In this document: positions 53,575-61,781 of the stretch, piece by piece
Position numbering within the stretch: the stretch's first letter is position 1
Layout: each line of letters starts with the position of its first letter
Source of the DNA: Clostridia bacterium
GTDB taxonomy: Bacteria; Bacillota; Clostridia; Oscillospirales; Acutalibacteraceae
Reading direction: 5' to 3'
NCBI GenBank assembly: GCA_017516315.1
Contig: JAFXDE010000024.1
Coordinates: 16,880 to 80,879, forward strand
Length of the DNA stretch: 64,000 nt
The notes under the pieces: generated by a model
Seen by the model: the letters and a program-made list of their open reading frames with translations, nothing else
Told to the model about the DNA's origin: nothing
Database searches by the model: none
Program-made: the position numbers and the translations under genes

Positions 53575-55017
53575 ATGAACAGACGAATGGTGTTATATGT
53601 GGTAGGCAAGGTTGTAATGGTCGAGGGCGGACTTATGCTCTTACCTCTTATTACTGCGCTTGCTTACAGGGAAGCGGTTGCTTTGAGCATAGGGGCGGCT
53701 ATTACCTTCGCTTTGGTTTCAGGCTTCCTTCTTACTAAAATCTTCAAGCCCGGTCTGAAAACGATTTATGCTAAAGAGGGCTTCGTTATAACGGCACTGT
53801 CCTGGCTTGCTCTTTCGGCTGTAGGCGCTTTGCCTTTTTTTCTCAGCGGTGAAATACCCTCCTATGTGGATGCTTTCTTCGAGACTGTCAGCGGCTTTAC
53901 TACTACCGGTGCATCTATACTTACCGATGTAGAAAGTATGAGCAAGGGCCTTCTTATGTGGCGCTCCTTTACCCATTGGGTAGGAGGTATGGGTGTGCTT
54001 GTTTTCGTAATGGCGATTATACCATCTCTTTCCGACCGTTCGATTCATCTTCTGCGCGCAGAGGTTCCCGGACCCGTAGTCGGAAAGATAGTTCCGAAAA
54101 TAAAGGAAACAACCCGAATACTTTATATTATTTATATTGCACTGACCCTTACTGAGGTTGTATTCCTTCTTTTGGGAGGAATGAATCTTTTTGAGTCCCT
54201 GGTTCATGCCTTCGGTACGGCAGGTACGGGCGGATTTTCATCACGCACACTGAGCATAGGGGCTTACAGTCCGTACATTCAGTGGATAGTGGGCATATTT
54301 ATGCTTGCCTTCGGTGTCAACTTTAATCTTTACTATCTTATATTACTAAAAAAATTCAAATCTGTCCTTAAAAGCTCGGAGCTGTGGACTTATGTGTCAG
54401 TAGTGGCTGTCAGTGTGATTCTCATCTGCATAAATATAGCGCCTCTTTACGACAAATTATCCGAAACGCTCAGATACGCTTTTTTTCAGGTATCTTCCAT
54501 TATAACCACTACCGGATATGCCACGGCGGATTTTAATCTCTGGCCTCATTTTTCTAAGCTGATACTGCTTCTTCTTATGTTTATCGGCGGATGTGCAGGC
54601 TCCACTGCCGGCGGTATCAAGGTAGCGAGAGTAGTAATGCTCTGTAAAATTATCAGAACGGAGCTTCAGAGACTGCTTCATCCCCGAAGCGTTAAGGTAA
54701 GCCGTTTCGAGGGAAAAAGCTTAGATAGAAATACCCTTTCATCCGTAAGCTCATATCTCGCTGTATATACAATGCTGTTCTGTGTTTTTGTTTTTATAAT
54801 AGGATTTAACGGCTTTGACATCGAAACTACTGTTTCTGCCGTTTCGGCGTGCTTTAATAATATAGGTCCTGCCTTCGGTATAGCAGGTCCTGCGGGCAGC
54901 TATGCATCCTTTTCTGTTTTTTCGAAAATAGTTCTTTCCATGGCTATGCTTTTCGGACGACTGGAAATATATCCTATAATTCTTACTCTTTCCGCATCAA
55001 CCTGGGCCAAGAAATAA
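53575..55017 (+). CDS. trkH: TrkH-type potassium transporter
   Basis: A 480-residue member of the SKT superfamily with four pore loops. It includes GFTTTGASILTDVESMSKGL at the first selectivity filter, FGTAGTGGFSSRTLSIGAY, ITTTGYATADFNLWP and the last FGIAGPAGSYASFSVF. Filters carry a conserved Gly in each loop. It starts four bases after trkA, so the two form the Trk unit. Upstream helices are as in TrkH/TrkG. Confidence 0.94.
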   Translation: MNRRMVLYVVGKVVMVEGGLMLLPLITALAYREAVALSIGAAITFALVSGFLLTKIFKPGLKTIYAKEGFVITALSWLALSAVGALPFFLSGEIPSYVDAFFETVSGFTTTGASILTDVESMSKGLLMWRSFTHWVGGMGVLVFVMAIIPSLSDRSIHLLRAEVPGPVVGKIVPKIKETTRILYIIYIALTLTEVVFLLLGGMNLFESLVHAFGTAGTGGFSSRTLSIGAYSPYIQWIVGIFMLAFGVNFNLYYLILLKKFKSVLKSSELWTYVSVVAVSVILICINIAPLYDKLSETLRYAFFQVSSIITTTGYATADFNLWPHFSKLILLLLMFIGGCAGSTAGGIKVARVVMLCKIIRTELQRLLHPRSVKVSRFEGKSLDRNTLSSVSSYLAVYTMLFCVFVFIIGFNGFDIETTVSAVSACFNNIGPAFGIAGPAGSYASFSVFSKIVLSMAMLFGRLEIYPIILTLSASTWAKK

Positions 55018-55028
55018 AGGTGTTTTAA

Positions 55029-56384
55029 ATGAAAAAATCAAAAAAGCTTTCTCTTTCTACTACCCATATTATAATGCTGAGCTTTGTTTGTGCCGTTGCC
55101 GTGGGCAGTATACTTCTTTCTTTGCCCTTCAGCAGTGCCACAGGTCGGTCGGTGCCGTATATAGATGCACTTTTTACCGCCGTCACCTCTACCTGCGTGA
55201 CGGGTCTTGTTACGGTAACGACGGCTGAGACATGGAGCATATTCGGACAGGCAGTTATTCTTTTGCTTATACAGGCAGGCGGCCTCGGTATTATTACGGT
55301 AATGTCAGGCATTATGCTTATGGTAAATAAAAAGCTCGGTCTTAATGACCGTGTGCTTGTTCAGGACGCCTTCAATCTTAATACTCTTTCGGGACTTTCG
55401 GCTTTTGTAAAGAAGGTCTTTGCGGGAACGGCCCTTATTGAGGGCATTGGAGCGCTTTTATATATGACGGTTTTTGTTCCCGAATTCGGAGTGAGAGGTA
55501 TATGGATTTCTGTTTTTAACTCTGTTTCTGCCTTTTGTAATGCAGGTATAGATATTATCGGAGCTGACAGTCTTTGCTCCTATGTGACAAATCCTATAAT
55601 AAATTCGGTTACCTGTGCGCTTATAATTATGGGCGGTATAGGCTATATAGTATGGTGGGATGTTATCCGTGTCGTAAAAAAGCACAGAGGGAGCAGAGCC
55701 TTCCGTTTCCTAACTCTTCAAAGTAAAATAGCCATCGTTTCCACGGCTGTGCTTATTCTTTCGGGTGCATTTCTTATTTTTATTTTTGAATACGGTAACT
55801 CCTGTGTAACGGGAAATTTCAATATATTCGAAAAAATACAGTTTTCACTTTTTCAGTCCGTTACCACCAGAACAGCCGGATTTGCTACAGTGCCTCAGGA
55901 AAACCTTACGGAATCTTCAGCTCTGGTTTGCCTGGTGCTTATGTTTATAGGCGGCTCGCCCGTAGGTACTGCAGGCGGTATAAAAACGGTAACCTTTGCC
56001 GTGCTGGCTGTTACCGCTTTTTCGGCAATACGGAACAAAAACAGTACAGAGGTTTTTTCACGGTCTATTTCGGTTCGCACCGTAAGAAAGGCTCTTTCCG
56101 TAGCTCTTATGTCCTTCGGAATTATGGCTGCTTCCACCCTGCTTCTTTCTGCAGTTACTGATGCGGATACTTTGGATGTGCTTTATGAAACGGTAAGCGC
56201 CACTGCTACGGTGGGTCTTACGAGAAATCTTACCGGTTCCTTGGACACGGCAGGCAAAATTATTATTATGCTGACGATGTATCTCGGAAGAGTCGGTCCT
56301 ATTTCGTTGGCTGTTGCTTTTAATCTCAGAAAAGAAAACCTTAATACGGTCAGATGCCCCGAAGAGGAAATAAGTGTGGGTTAA
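55029..56384 (+). CDS. ktrB: KtrB/TrkG-type potassium transporter
   Basis: A 451-residue second SKT-family channel, with filters FTAVTSTCVTGLVTV, FNAG-type FCNAGIDIIGADS, VTTRTAGFATVPQ and SATATVGLTRNLTG. The final hinge helix MLTMYLGRVGPISLAVAF is typical of KtrB. It is distinct from the trkH-like gene 11 bases before. It is paired with the single-RCK protein right after it (15-base gap), so the operon holds two complete systems. Confidence 0.94.
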   Translation: MKKSKKLSLSTTHIIMLSFVCAVAVGSILLSLPFSSATGRSVPYIDALFTAVTSTCVTGLVTVTTAETWSIFGQAVILLLIQAGGLGIITVMSGIMLMVNKKLGLNDRVLVQDAFNLNTLSGLSAFVKKVFAGTALIEGIGALLYMTVFVPEFGVRGIWISVFNSVSAFCNAGIDIIGADSLCSYVTNPIINSVTCALIIMGGIGYIVWWDVIRVVKKHRGSRAFRFLTLQSKIAIVSTAVLILSGAFLIFIFEYGNSCVTGNFNIFEKIQFSLFQSVTTRTAGFATVPQENLTESSALVCLVLMFIGGSPVGTAGGIKTVTFAVLAVTAFSAIRNKNSTEVFSRSISVRTVRKALSVALMSFGIMAASTLLLSAVTDADTLDVLYETVSATATVGLTRNLTGSLDTAGKIIIMLTMYLGRVGPISLAVAFNLRKENLNTVRCPEEEISVG

Positions 56385-56398
56385 GAAAGGAGAATATT

Positions 56399-57049
56399 AT
56401 GAGTATACACAAAACCTATGCGGTTTTAGGCTTAGGAAGATACGGCATAGCAGTGGCACAGGAGCTGGTAAAAAGCGGTGCGGCGGTTTTGGCTGTAGAC
56501 GACAATATGAATGTTGTTGATTCGCTTATAAATGAGCTTCCCTTATGTAAATGTGCTGATGTTACCGATGCTGATGCTTTTGAGCAGCTCGGAATAGCTG
56601 ATATGGATTCGGTAATTATTGCTATGTCAAACAGTCTCGAGGCTACGGTGATGGCAATTACTCTGTGCAAGGAAGCCGGAGTAAAAGAGGTTATAGTAAA
56701 ATGCAGTACGGAAATGCACCGTAAAATTTTCCAGCGTGTAGGTGCAGATAAGGTAATATTCCCCGAAAAGGAATCGGGTATAAGGCTTGCAAGAAATCTG
56801 CTTTCATCGGGCTTTGCAGAAATGATGGAAATTTCTGAGGATATTTCTATGCTTGAACTCGATGTAAAGAATGAATGGGTAGGAAAAAATCTGATAGAGC
56901 TGAGTCTTCGTAAAAAGTATTCCGTTAATGTCGTGGCAATAAAAAAAGGGGATAGTGTGATTACTGAAATCGACCCTGCAGTACCCTTGGAAAAGGGTAC
57001 AAAGCTGATTGTAATAGCGGACGTACAGAAAATTAAAAAACTCAGATAA
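56399..57049 (+). CDS. ktrA: KtrA-type potassium uptake regulator
   Basis: A 216-residue single-RCK gating protein: Rossmann fold YAVLGLGRYGIAVAQELV and a C-terminal TrkA_C domain (about 135-216). This single-unit size is that of KtrA, the partner of KtrB. ATG 56399 has AAAGGAG upstream and gives MSIHKTYAVLGLGRYG. The longer reading from 56354 overlaps ktrB and is rejected. The last gene of the potassium operon. Confidence 0.95.
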   Translation: MSIHKTYAVLGLGRYGIAVAQELVKSGAAVLAVDDNMNVVDSLINELPLCKCADVTDADAFEQLGIADMDSVIIAMSNSLEATVMAITLCKEAGVKEVIVKCSTEMHRKIFQRVGADKVIFPEKESGIRLARNLLSSGFAEMMEISEDISMLELDVKNEWVGKNLIELSLRKKYSVNVVAIKKGDSVITEIDPAVPLEKGTKLIVIADVQKIKKLR

Positions 57050-57091
57050 AAAAGCGGGTGGCAAGGAAGTATTTCTTACTGCTCTACAGTG

Positions 57092-57126
57092 AAAAAAGCA
57101 AAAGGGGCATCCGTCGATGCCCCCTT
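57092..57126 (-). terminator. Terminator of the lysis cassette (bidirectional possible)
   Basis: Stem ggggcatc/gatgcccc with a short loop. Read on the minus strand it is followed by TTTTGCTTTTTT, right after the holin gene stop. On the plus strand it could also stop the ktrA transcript (CCTTAATTTAT). Confidence 0.8.
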
Positions 57127-57129
57127 AAT

Positions 57130-57447
57130 TTATACCTGTTTTTCCTTTGTCAGCTTGTAAACCTCGCTTTCGATAAGCGCGGTAACCTCATCTACATCGA
57201 AAACGATACCTTTTGAAAGAAGAAAGGATACTGCGTATTCCTTTTTCTGTTGTCCCGTTTTACTGCCGTAAAGCTGTTCAGCGGCGGCAACGGCAATTTT
57301 TACCCATTCCTTAAGTGCAGACAGCTGTTCTGCCGAAAGTCTTTCCCTGAGATATTTGTTCAGCTTCGGGAGGACAAAAATGGTTATAACGGCGGAGATA
57401 AGGGTGATAAGTGCTTCGATAAGAGGTGTAAAGTCTGTATTTTTCAT
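57130..57447 (-). CDS. Phage holin, LLH-type (Phage_holin_6_1 family)
   Basis: A 105-residue protein with one N-terminal hydrophobic segment (LIEALITLISAVITIFVLP) and a long charged helix. It continues EWVKIAVAAAEQLYGSKTGQ and KEYAVSFLLSKGI, the typical pattern of LL-H family holins, which permeabilise the membrane so that endolysin can reach the wall. Last gene of a three-gene lysis cassette. No other phage structural genes surround it. Confidence 0.88.
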   Translation of the reverse strand: MKNTDFTPLIEALITLISAVITIFVLPKLNKYLRERLSAEQLSALKEWVKIAVAAAEQLYGSKTGQQKKEYAVSFLLSKGIVFDVDEVTALIESEVYKLTKEKQV

Positions 57448-57465
57448 AAAATTATCTTCCTTTCT

Positions 57466-57708
57466 TTATTTGTGTAAGGCTTCAAGGTCGTCAATTCTGT
57501 GGTTGATGACCTTGAACTTTTCTTTTTCTACTTCCTGCTCTTCTTCGATTTTATAGGTGCGCTCGACCAGGCTGTTATGTTTTTCGACCTTCTTTTCGAG
57601 CTGCTCGATACGGTACACCGTGAGTCTGTTTGAAGCCAGAACACCGAGCAGACTGCCACCGAGAGTACCGAAAAGACTGATGATTGCCACTGTAACTGCT
57701 TCACTCAT
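57466..57708 (-). CDS. Membrane-anchored coiled-coil phage lysis-cassette protein
   Basis: An 80-residue protein: one transmembrane helix at residues 6-27 (VAIISLFGTLGGSLLGVLAS), then a charged coiled coil (RIEQLEKKVEKHNSLVER with heptads) to the end. Such proteins accompany phage holins in Firmicutes and resemble XhlA/hemolysin-type holin partners. Its start overlaps the endolysin stop by four bases (ATGA), and the holin gene follows 18 bases later. Confidence 0.8.
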   Translation of the reverse strand: MSEAVTVAIISLFGTLGGSLLGVLASNRLTVYRIEQLEKKVEKHNSLVERTYKIEEEQEVEKEKFKVINHRIDDLEALHK

Positions 57709-58463
57709 TTGGTCACCTTCTTACAGTAATCGAGGCATACCCAGCGATTCTTGCCGATTCTGCCGCGGTCACCGACTACCTTGTCAACAGTTACCTTCTG
57801 ACCGAGAAGAACAGTACCCACCTTCGCAGAATCAGCTTCAGAGCTTTTTCTCACATTGAGAACGGCAGTATTGACCTTGTATTTACCTTTAGCGTATGTA
57901 GGCATTTTCTTGAACAGAAGGCCCTTGTTGCTCATAACCTTGGTGAAGGCTTCATCGATAAAGAAAAGCTCTTCGGGTCTGTATGCGCCCTTAGTACAGG
58001 TGAGGACATATTTGTCCCTGCTGTTTTCTGTCCAGCCGTTACCCGTGAATTTGCCCTTGCCGGCAGAGATGTGCAGGTGATAGGCTGTAGCACCGTCCTT
58101 GCCCTCACGGCAGATTTTCTCCTTGCGGGTAAAGCACTGTCCTGCCTTGATTTTCTTAAGGTCACCGTCGTCGGGATGGGTGATAAGAATAGTGCAGTAG
58201 TCTTCTGTACCGTCGGCGAAGAGTACCTTTTCCGTGCTTTCGAGCCAGACAGTATTTGTTCCGCCCGTTCCTACACCGTAGATACGCTTCACCTTCATAC
58301 GGTCGCAGGGGCAGTAAATCCAGTCTCTGCCCTTATCGTGGCAGCCCTCGTCAATAGGATAATCCACAGGCTTGCCCGTAGTATGAGGCAGATGTGATGT
58401 AGTTCCCGTATAGCTCTGAGTGATTCTCATAGTCTTACAGGGATAGATAAGATAGTTTTTCAT
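57705..58463 (-). CDS. Phage-type cell-wall hydrolase (M23-like) with SH3b domain
   Basis: A 252-residue endolysin-like protein without signal peptide. The N-terminal domain (about 1-165) shows a PVDYPIDEGCHDKGRD start, a DWIYCPCDRMKV core and AYHLHISAG, the HxH of a lysostaphin-like M23 metallopeptidase, though the first zinc His/Asp pair is less clear. Residues ~190-252 are an SH3b domain (YKVNTAVLNVRKSSEADSAK and VGTVLLGQKVTVDKV). ATG 58463 has AAGGAGCAACT upstream and is preferred to 58502. It is the first gene of a compact lysis cassette with a long structured leader. Confidence 0.85.
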   Translation of the reverse strand: MKNYLIYPCKTMRITQSYTGTTSHLPHTTGKPVDYPIDEGCHDKGRDWIYCPCDRMKVKRIYGVGTGGTNTVWLESTEKVLFADGTEDYCTILITHPDDGDLKKIKAGQCFTRKEKICREGKDGATAYHLHISAGKGKFTGNGWTENSRDKYVLTCTKGAYRPEELFFIDEAFTKVMSNKGLLFKKMPTYAKGKYKVNTAVLNVRKSSEADSAKVGTVLLGQKVTVDKVVGDRGRIGKNRWVCLDYCKKVTK

Positions 58464-58479
58464 AGTTGCTCCTTTTTGT

Positions 58480-58530
58480 AAAAAAATAAAAAAACTGCTC
58501 ATTTTCCCTTCCCGGAAGGAAAACAGCAGT
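58480..58530 (-). terminator. Terminator/attenuator in the lysis-cassette leader
   Basis: On the minus strand, a long hairpin ACTGCTgttttccttcc/ggaagggaaaatgAGCAGT (58530-58494) is followed by TTTTTTTATTTTTTT, only 18-30 bases before the endolysin ATG. A smaller hairpin TCACAG/CTGTGA (58556-58539) with a following TTTTT precedes it. Transcription from 58600 would have to pass both, so this may be an attenuator. Confidence 0.7.
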
Positions 58531-58599
58531 CTGAAAAATCACAGAAAAAACTGTGACCGGATATTTAATTTAAGCGGGTTTGCGGTACCACTATATATA

Positions 58600-58628
58600 A
58601 TTTTAGAGGAAAAAAAGCCTTCTGTCAA
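58600..58628 (-). promoter_or_regulatory. Promoter of the lysis cassette
   Basis: Minus-strand TTGACA (58628-58623) and TAAAAT (58605-58600), 17-base spacer. The start would be near 58592, giving a leader of about 130 bases. The leader begins AGTGGTACCGCA, which resembles the core of a T-box, but stem I is absent. Confidence 0.65.
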
Positions 58629-58776
58629 GAGTTTTGGTATTTTTGTTCTTTTTGACGAAAGAAAGAATAAAAAAATCAGGGATATCCGTGATAAATTTTC
58701 CTGTTATTGTTCTTATTAAATAAAAATTTTCTCTGTTTTTTGTGCCTCTTTACTAAAGAGAAAGGTACTCTGAAAT

Positions 58777-58805
58777 TTGACAAAATAGGCTGAAATCTGT
58801 ATAAT
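58777..58805 (+). promoter_or_regulatory. Consensus promoter for the G5/3D protein
   Basis: TTGACA at 58777-58782 and TATAAT at 58800-58805, 17-base spacer, 40 bases before the ATG. Confidence 0.85.
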
Positions 58806-58844
58806 ACCTAAGATTTCGTTAAATTTTAAGGAGGGAAACACAGC

Positions 58845-60152
58845 ATGGGCAGATATGTTATGCGATTTATTAACGGCACCGCATTCATAAGAAGAATTAA
58901 CCCTAAAAAGGCTATTGCTTTCGGAATTATACTGCTTTGTCTGCTGATAGGTTTTCTTATCTATAAATCTGATATCGGAGTTACCTATGTTTTCTGTGAC
59001 AGTGTTCAGCATAAGGTTATGAATTTTTCTGATAAAACTCCCGAGGAAATCGTTGCCAAGGCAGGCATTACACTCGACGGTAATAACAGTCTTGTCCTCG
59101 ATTATTATAAACCCGACGAGGGTCAGAAAATAATTATCGTAGCTGAGCCTCATAATGTGCTTATTTACGATGAGGGTGAGCAGGTAGCCTCTCTGACTGT
59201 CGCAGGCACGGTAAAGTCTGCTCTTGACAAGGCAGGAGTAAAGCTTAATGACGGCGACAGCCTTAACTTCGCAGAGGAAGTGGGCATCACCGACGATATG
59301 AAAATAGAAATTTCCCGCGCATTTCCCGTAAAAATCAAGGTTGACGGTGAGGAAAAGATCGTCAATGTAACGGGTGGTACCGTAGAGAACGCCCTCAAGC
59401 AGGCGGGAATAAATCTCGGTCAGTTTGACAAAATTTCAAAAAAGCTCTCTAAGGAGCTTAAGAAAGCCGCTTCACTTACCGTTAAAAGAATAACCTATAA
59501 AACGGAAACAAAGACCGTAAAAACCGACTTTAAAACCAAAGTCGAATACGATGATTCTATGTATGAGGATCAGAGAAAGGTAAAGAAAAAGGGTGTAAAG
59601 GGTAAAAGCGTAAACGAATATAAGTATAAATATGTGGACGGAGAAATTACCGAGACAGAGGTTTTAAGCAGCAAGGTAGTCAAAGAGCCTGTTACACAGA
59701 TTTTGGTAAGAGGCACGAAGGTGCGCTCTACAGGCTTTACGGGAGCTTCGGTAAAATCGGGAAAGGTTATTTCCGAGCTTAAGCCTCCCTTCGAAATTCC
59801 GCTTAATAAAAACGGAAGACCTGTTAATTACATAAAGGTTATTACAGGTAAGGCTACAGCCTACTGTACAGGTACTACCTGCTCTACGGGCGCACCTGCT
59901 ATGCCGGGCCGTGTAGCCGTAGACCCGAGAGAGATACCCTACGGAACGAAAATGTACATAGTTTCCTCTGACGGAAAATGGAATTACGGCTACTGTACTG
60001 CCAGCGATACGGGCGGATTTATTTACACCAGCAACACAGTCGTAGACCTTTATATCCGCGGCTACAGCACCTGCAGAAGCTTCGGCAGACGTAATGTGGA
60101 TATTTACATCCTCGAGTGGGGTAACGGCATAAAGAACTGGAAGACACATTAA
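58845..60152 (+). CDS. YabE/Rpf-like cell-wall protein with DUF348, G5 and 3D domains
   Basis: A 435-residue extracytoplasmic protein. A membrane helix near residues 22-42 anchors it. Two DUF348 units follow (about 95-200, TVKSALDKAGVKLNDGD and TVENALKQAGINLGQ), then a G5 domain (about 205-290). The C-terminal 3D domain (about 330-435) shows TAYCTGTTCSTGAPA, VDPREIPYGTKMYIV, ASDTGG and VVDLYIRG, with the three Asp residues that give the domain its name and act as the lytic transglycosylase-like site. It acts on peptidoglycan, likely in resuscitation or spore germination (inference). Start behind AAGGAGG. Confidence 0.93.
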   Translation: MGRYVMRFINGTAFIRRINPKKAIAFGIILLCLLIGFLIYKSDIGVTYVFCDSVQHKVMNFSDKTPEEIVAKAGITLDGNNSLVLDYYKPDEGQKIIIVAEPHNVLIYDEGEQVASLTVAGTVKSALDKAGVKLNDGDSLNFAEEVGITDDMKIEISRAFPVKIKVDGEEKIVNVTGGTVENALKQAGINLGQFDKISKKLSKELKKAASLTVKRITYKTETKTVKTDFKTKVEYDDSMYEDQRKVKKKGVKGKSVNEYKYKYVDGEITETEVLSSKVVKEPVTQILVRGTKVRSTGFTGASVKSGKVISELKPPFEIPLNKNGRPVNYIKVITGKATAYCTGTTCSTGAPAMPGRVAVDPREIPYGTKMYIVSSDGKWNYGYCTASDTGGFIYTSNTVVDLYIRGYSTCRSFGRRNVDIYILEWGNGIKNWKTH

Positions 60153-60224
60153 GCGGTTTATTATATGATCAATATAAAAAGGTGGGATAATATATCCTGA
60201 CTTTTGATTTTGCGCGCATAAAAC

Positions 60225-60258
60225 AGGACGGGATATTTCACCCGTCCTTTAATTTATT
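60225..60258 (+). terminator. Terminator between convergent genes
   Basis: Stem aggacggg/cccgtcct around ATATTTCA, followed by TTAATTTATT. Confidence 0.7.
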
Positions 60259-60290
60259 ATTGCTTTTAAGACCTTGTCTGTAATTTAAAA

Positions 60291-61688
60291 TCAGTTGATG
60301 CCTAATTTTTTCATTACATCCTTATCGGCTGTCTCATACATAAATGTAGTGCCTGCCCAGATTTCGTCTGCCTTCTTTTTCCATTCGGGGAAGCCGTCGG
60401 GCGTTTCGGGGTAGTTATCGTAGTGCTTACCGACTTTGTCACTGTCGAGAAGGCCCTTTACGATTTTCTTAAGAGTGGAGGGCCTGATTTTCTTTGTGGC
60501 GAGACCTGATACGATACCTGCTACGAGCTCTGCGATGTCCTTAGCGTCGAGAGCAAGATCCTGTCCCATACCGCCGAGGATCTTCTGACTGAAGATGATG
60601 TCCTTTTTGAAGAGATATTCTGCTTCGTCGTAGGAGGCCTGAACGATACCTGTGAGAAGGGGACGCATAGAGTCGAAGGCCTTACCCTGTACATCGATGT
60701 AGCGCTTGTTGATGGACCACATATTTCTTTGAGTAAGCTCTTTACCTTCCTTAAGTAGTTTAGAAATAACATCAACTGCGATTTCTGCCTGATAAAGAGA
60801 TGAGGTACAGCCCTCGCCGCAGTTGGGCTTGGTAAGGCAGGCTGTGTCACCGAGAGCGATAAAGCCGTCCTCTGTAAAGCAGTAGATACCTCTGTGGTAG
60901 GGAGTCATACCCTTTTCTACCTTATCTACAGTATATTCGGGCCAGGGTACATTTTTACGGAAGTCCTTGTAAATCTCCTCAGCGTAATCGTAGGAGAAGT
61001 TTCCGCCCACACCGAGGATAGCGCCATGGTCATTACCTGAGGGGGCAGACCAGGTCTTATACTGTAAGAAAGAGCCGTGAAGCTTTTTAGGATCTACCTT
61101 TTCGTCCTTATATACGGCATAGTAGAGAACTACATAGAAAATATCCTTGGGAGTAAGCTTGAAGTTTTCTACGAAGGAGGTGTCGGGAAGCTTGGTTCTC
61201 GCTGCGGAAGGGATACCTGTGCAGTCGGCTACGAGCTTAGAATAAATTTCCTGCATACCCTCAGCTGTTTCGTATTTAGCACCGATAATTTTGCCTTTTT
61301 CGTCGTAGATAAAATCCTTAAAGGGTGCGCCGTAGATGAATTCGGCACCGGCCTTCTCGGCACGGTCGATCATAGTCATTATGTATTCGTGCTTGTGAAG
61401 ACCTACTACTGCCTCGTGAGTTCTTTTGGGATAATTGCCGTAGGGAGATACGACAGCAGTCGAGTCGAATTCGAAGCCGTAAACCTTTGTGTTTTCTTTG
61501 TCGGGGATTTCGAGATCGAATTTGATCATATCCTCCCTGCCCATATGGAAAATATCATACTCACGGGAAATATTATCCTTTTCTTGCTTTTCAATTACCA
61601 CTACATCAAAGCCTCTTTTAGCCATCTGGTAAGCGAACCAGGAGCCTGTGGTGGATGCACCTGCAATAAGAATATCGCAATTCTTCAT
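60291..61688 (-). CDS. Geranylgeranyl-reductase-like FAD oxidoreductase
   Basis: A 465-residue flavoprotein of the GGR/FixC-like group. FAD binding is seen in CDILIAGASTTGSWFAYQMA (a variant GxGxxG), the DCTGIPSAAR segment and GDTACLTKPNCGEGCTSS, the last a GGR-like feature with two cysteines near the active site. Related enzymes reduce isoprenoid chains or pass electrons to quinones. No isoprenoid or fix gene adjoins it. Two promoters' worth of AT-rich sequence lies before its ATG, which follows AAGGAG. The substrate is unknown. Confidence 0.82.
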   Translation of the reverse strand: MKNCDILIAGASTTGSWFAYQMAKRGFDVVVIEKQEKDNISREYDIFHMGREDMIKFDLEIPDKENTKVYGFEFDSTAVVSPYGNYPKRTHEAVVGLHKHEYIMTMIDRAEKAGAEFIYGAPFKDFIYDEKGKIIGAKYETAEGMQEIYSKLVADCTGIPSAARTKLPDTSFVENFKLTPKDIFYVVLYYAVYKDEKVDPKKLHGSFLQYKTWSAPSGNDHGAILGVGGNFSYDYAEEIYKDFRKNVPWPEYTVDKVEKGMTPYHRGIYCFTEDGFIALGDTACLTKPNCGEGCTSSLYQAEIAVDVISKLLKEGKELTQRNMWSINKRYIDVQGKAFDSMRPLLTGIVQASYDEAEYLFKKDIIFSQKILGGMGQDLALDAKDIAELVAGIVSGLATKKIRPSTLKKIVKGLLDSDKVGKHYDNYPETPDGFPEWKKKADEIWAGTTFMYETADKDVMKKLGIN

Positions 61689-61726
61689 ATTTTAACACTC
61701 CTTAAAATAATATTTTGACAATAATA

Positions 61727-61755
61727 ATCATAACATTATTTTAAAGAATTGACAA
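61727..61755 (-). promoter_or_regulatory. Promoter for the flavoprotein gene
   Basis: Minus-strand TTGTCA (61755-61750) and TATGAT (61732-61727), 17-base spacer. Confidence 0.5.
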
Positions 61756-61781
61756 TATTTTCTCATAAGTTGCTCTTGGTG

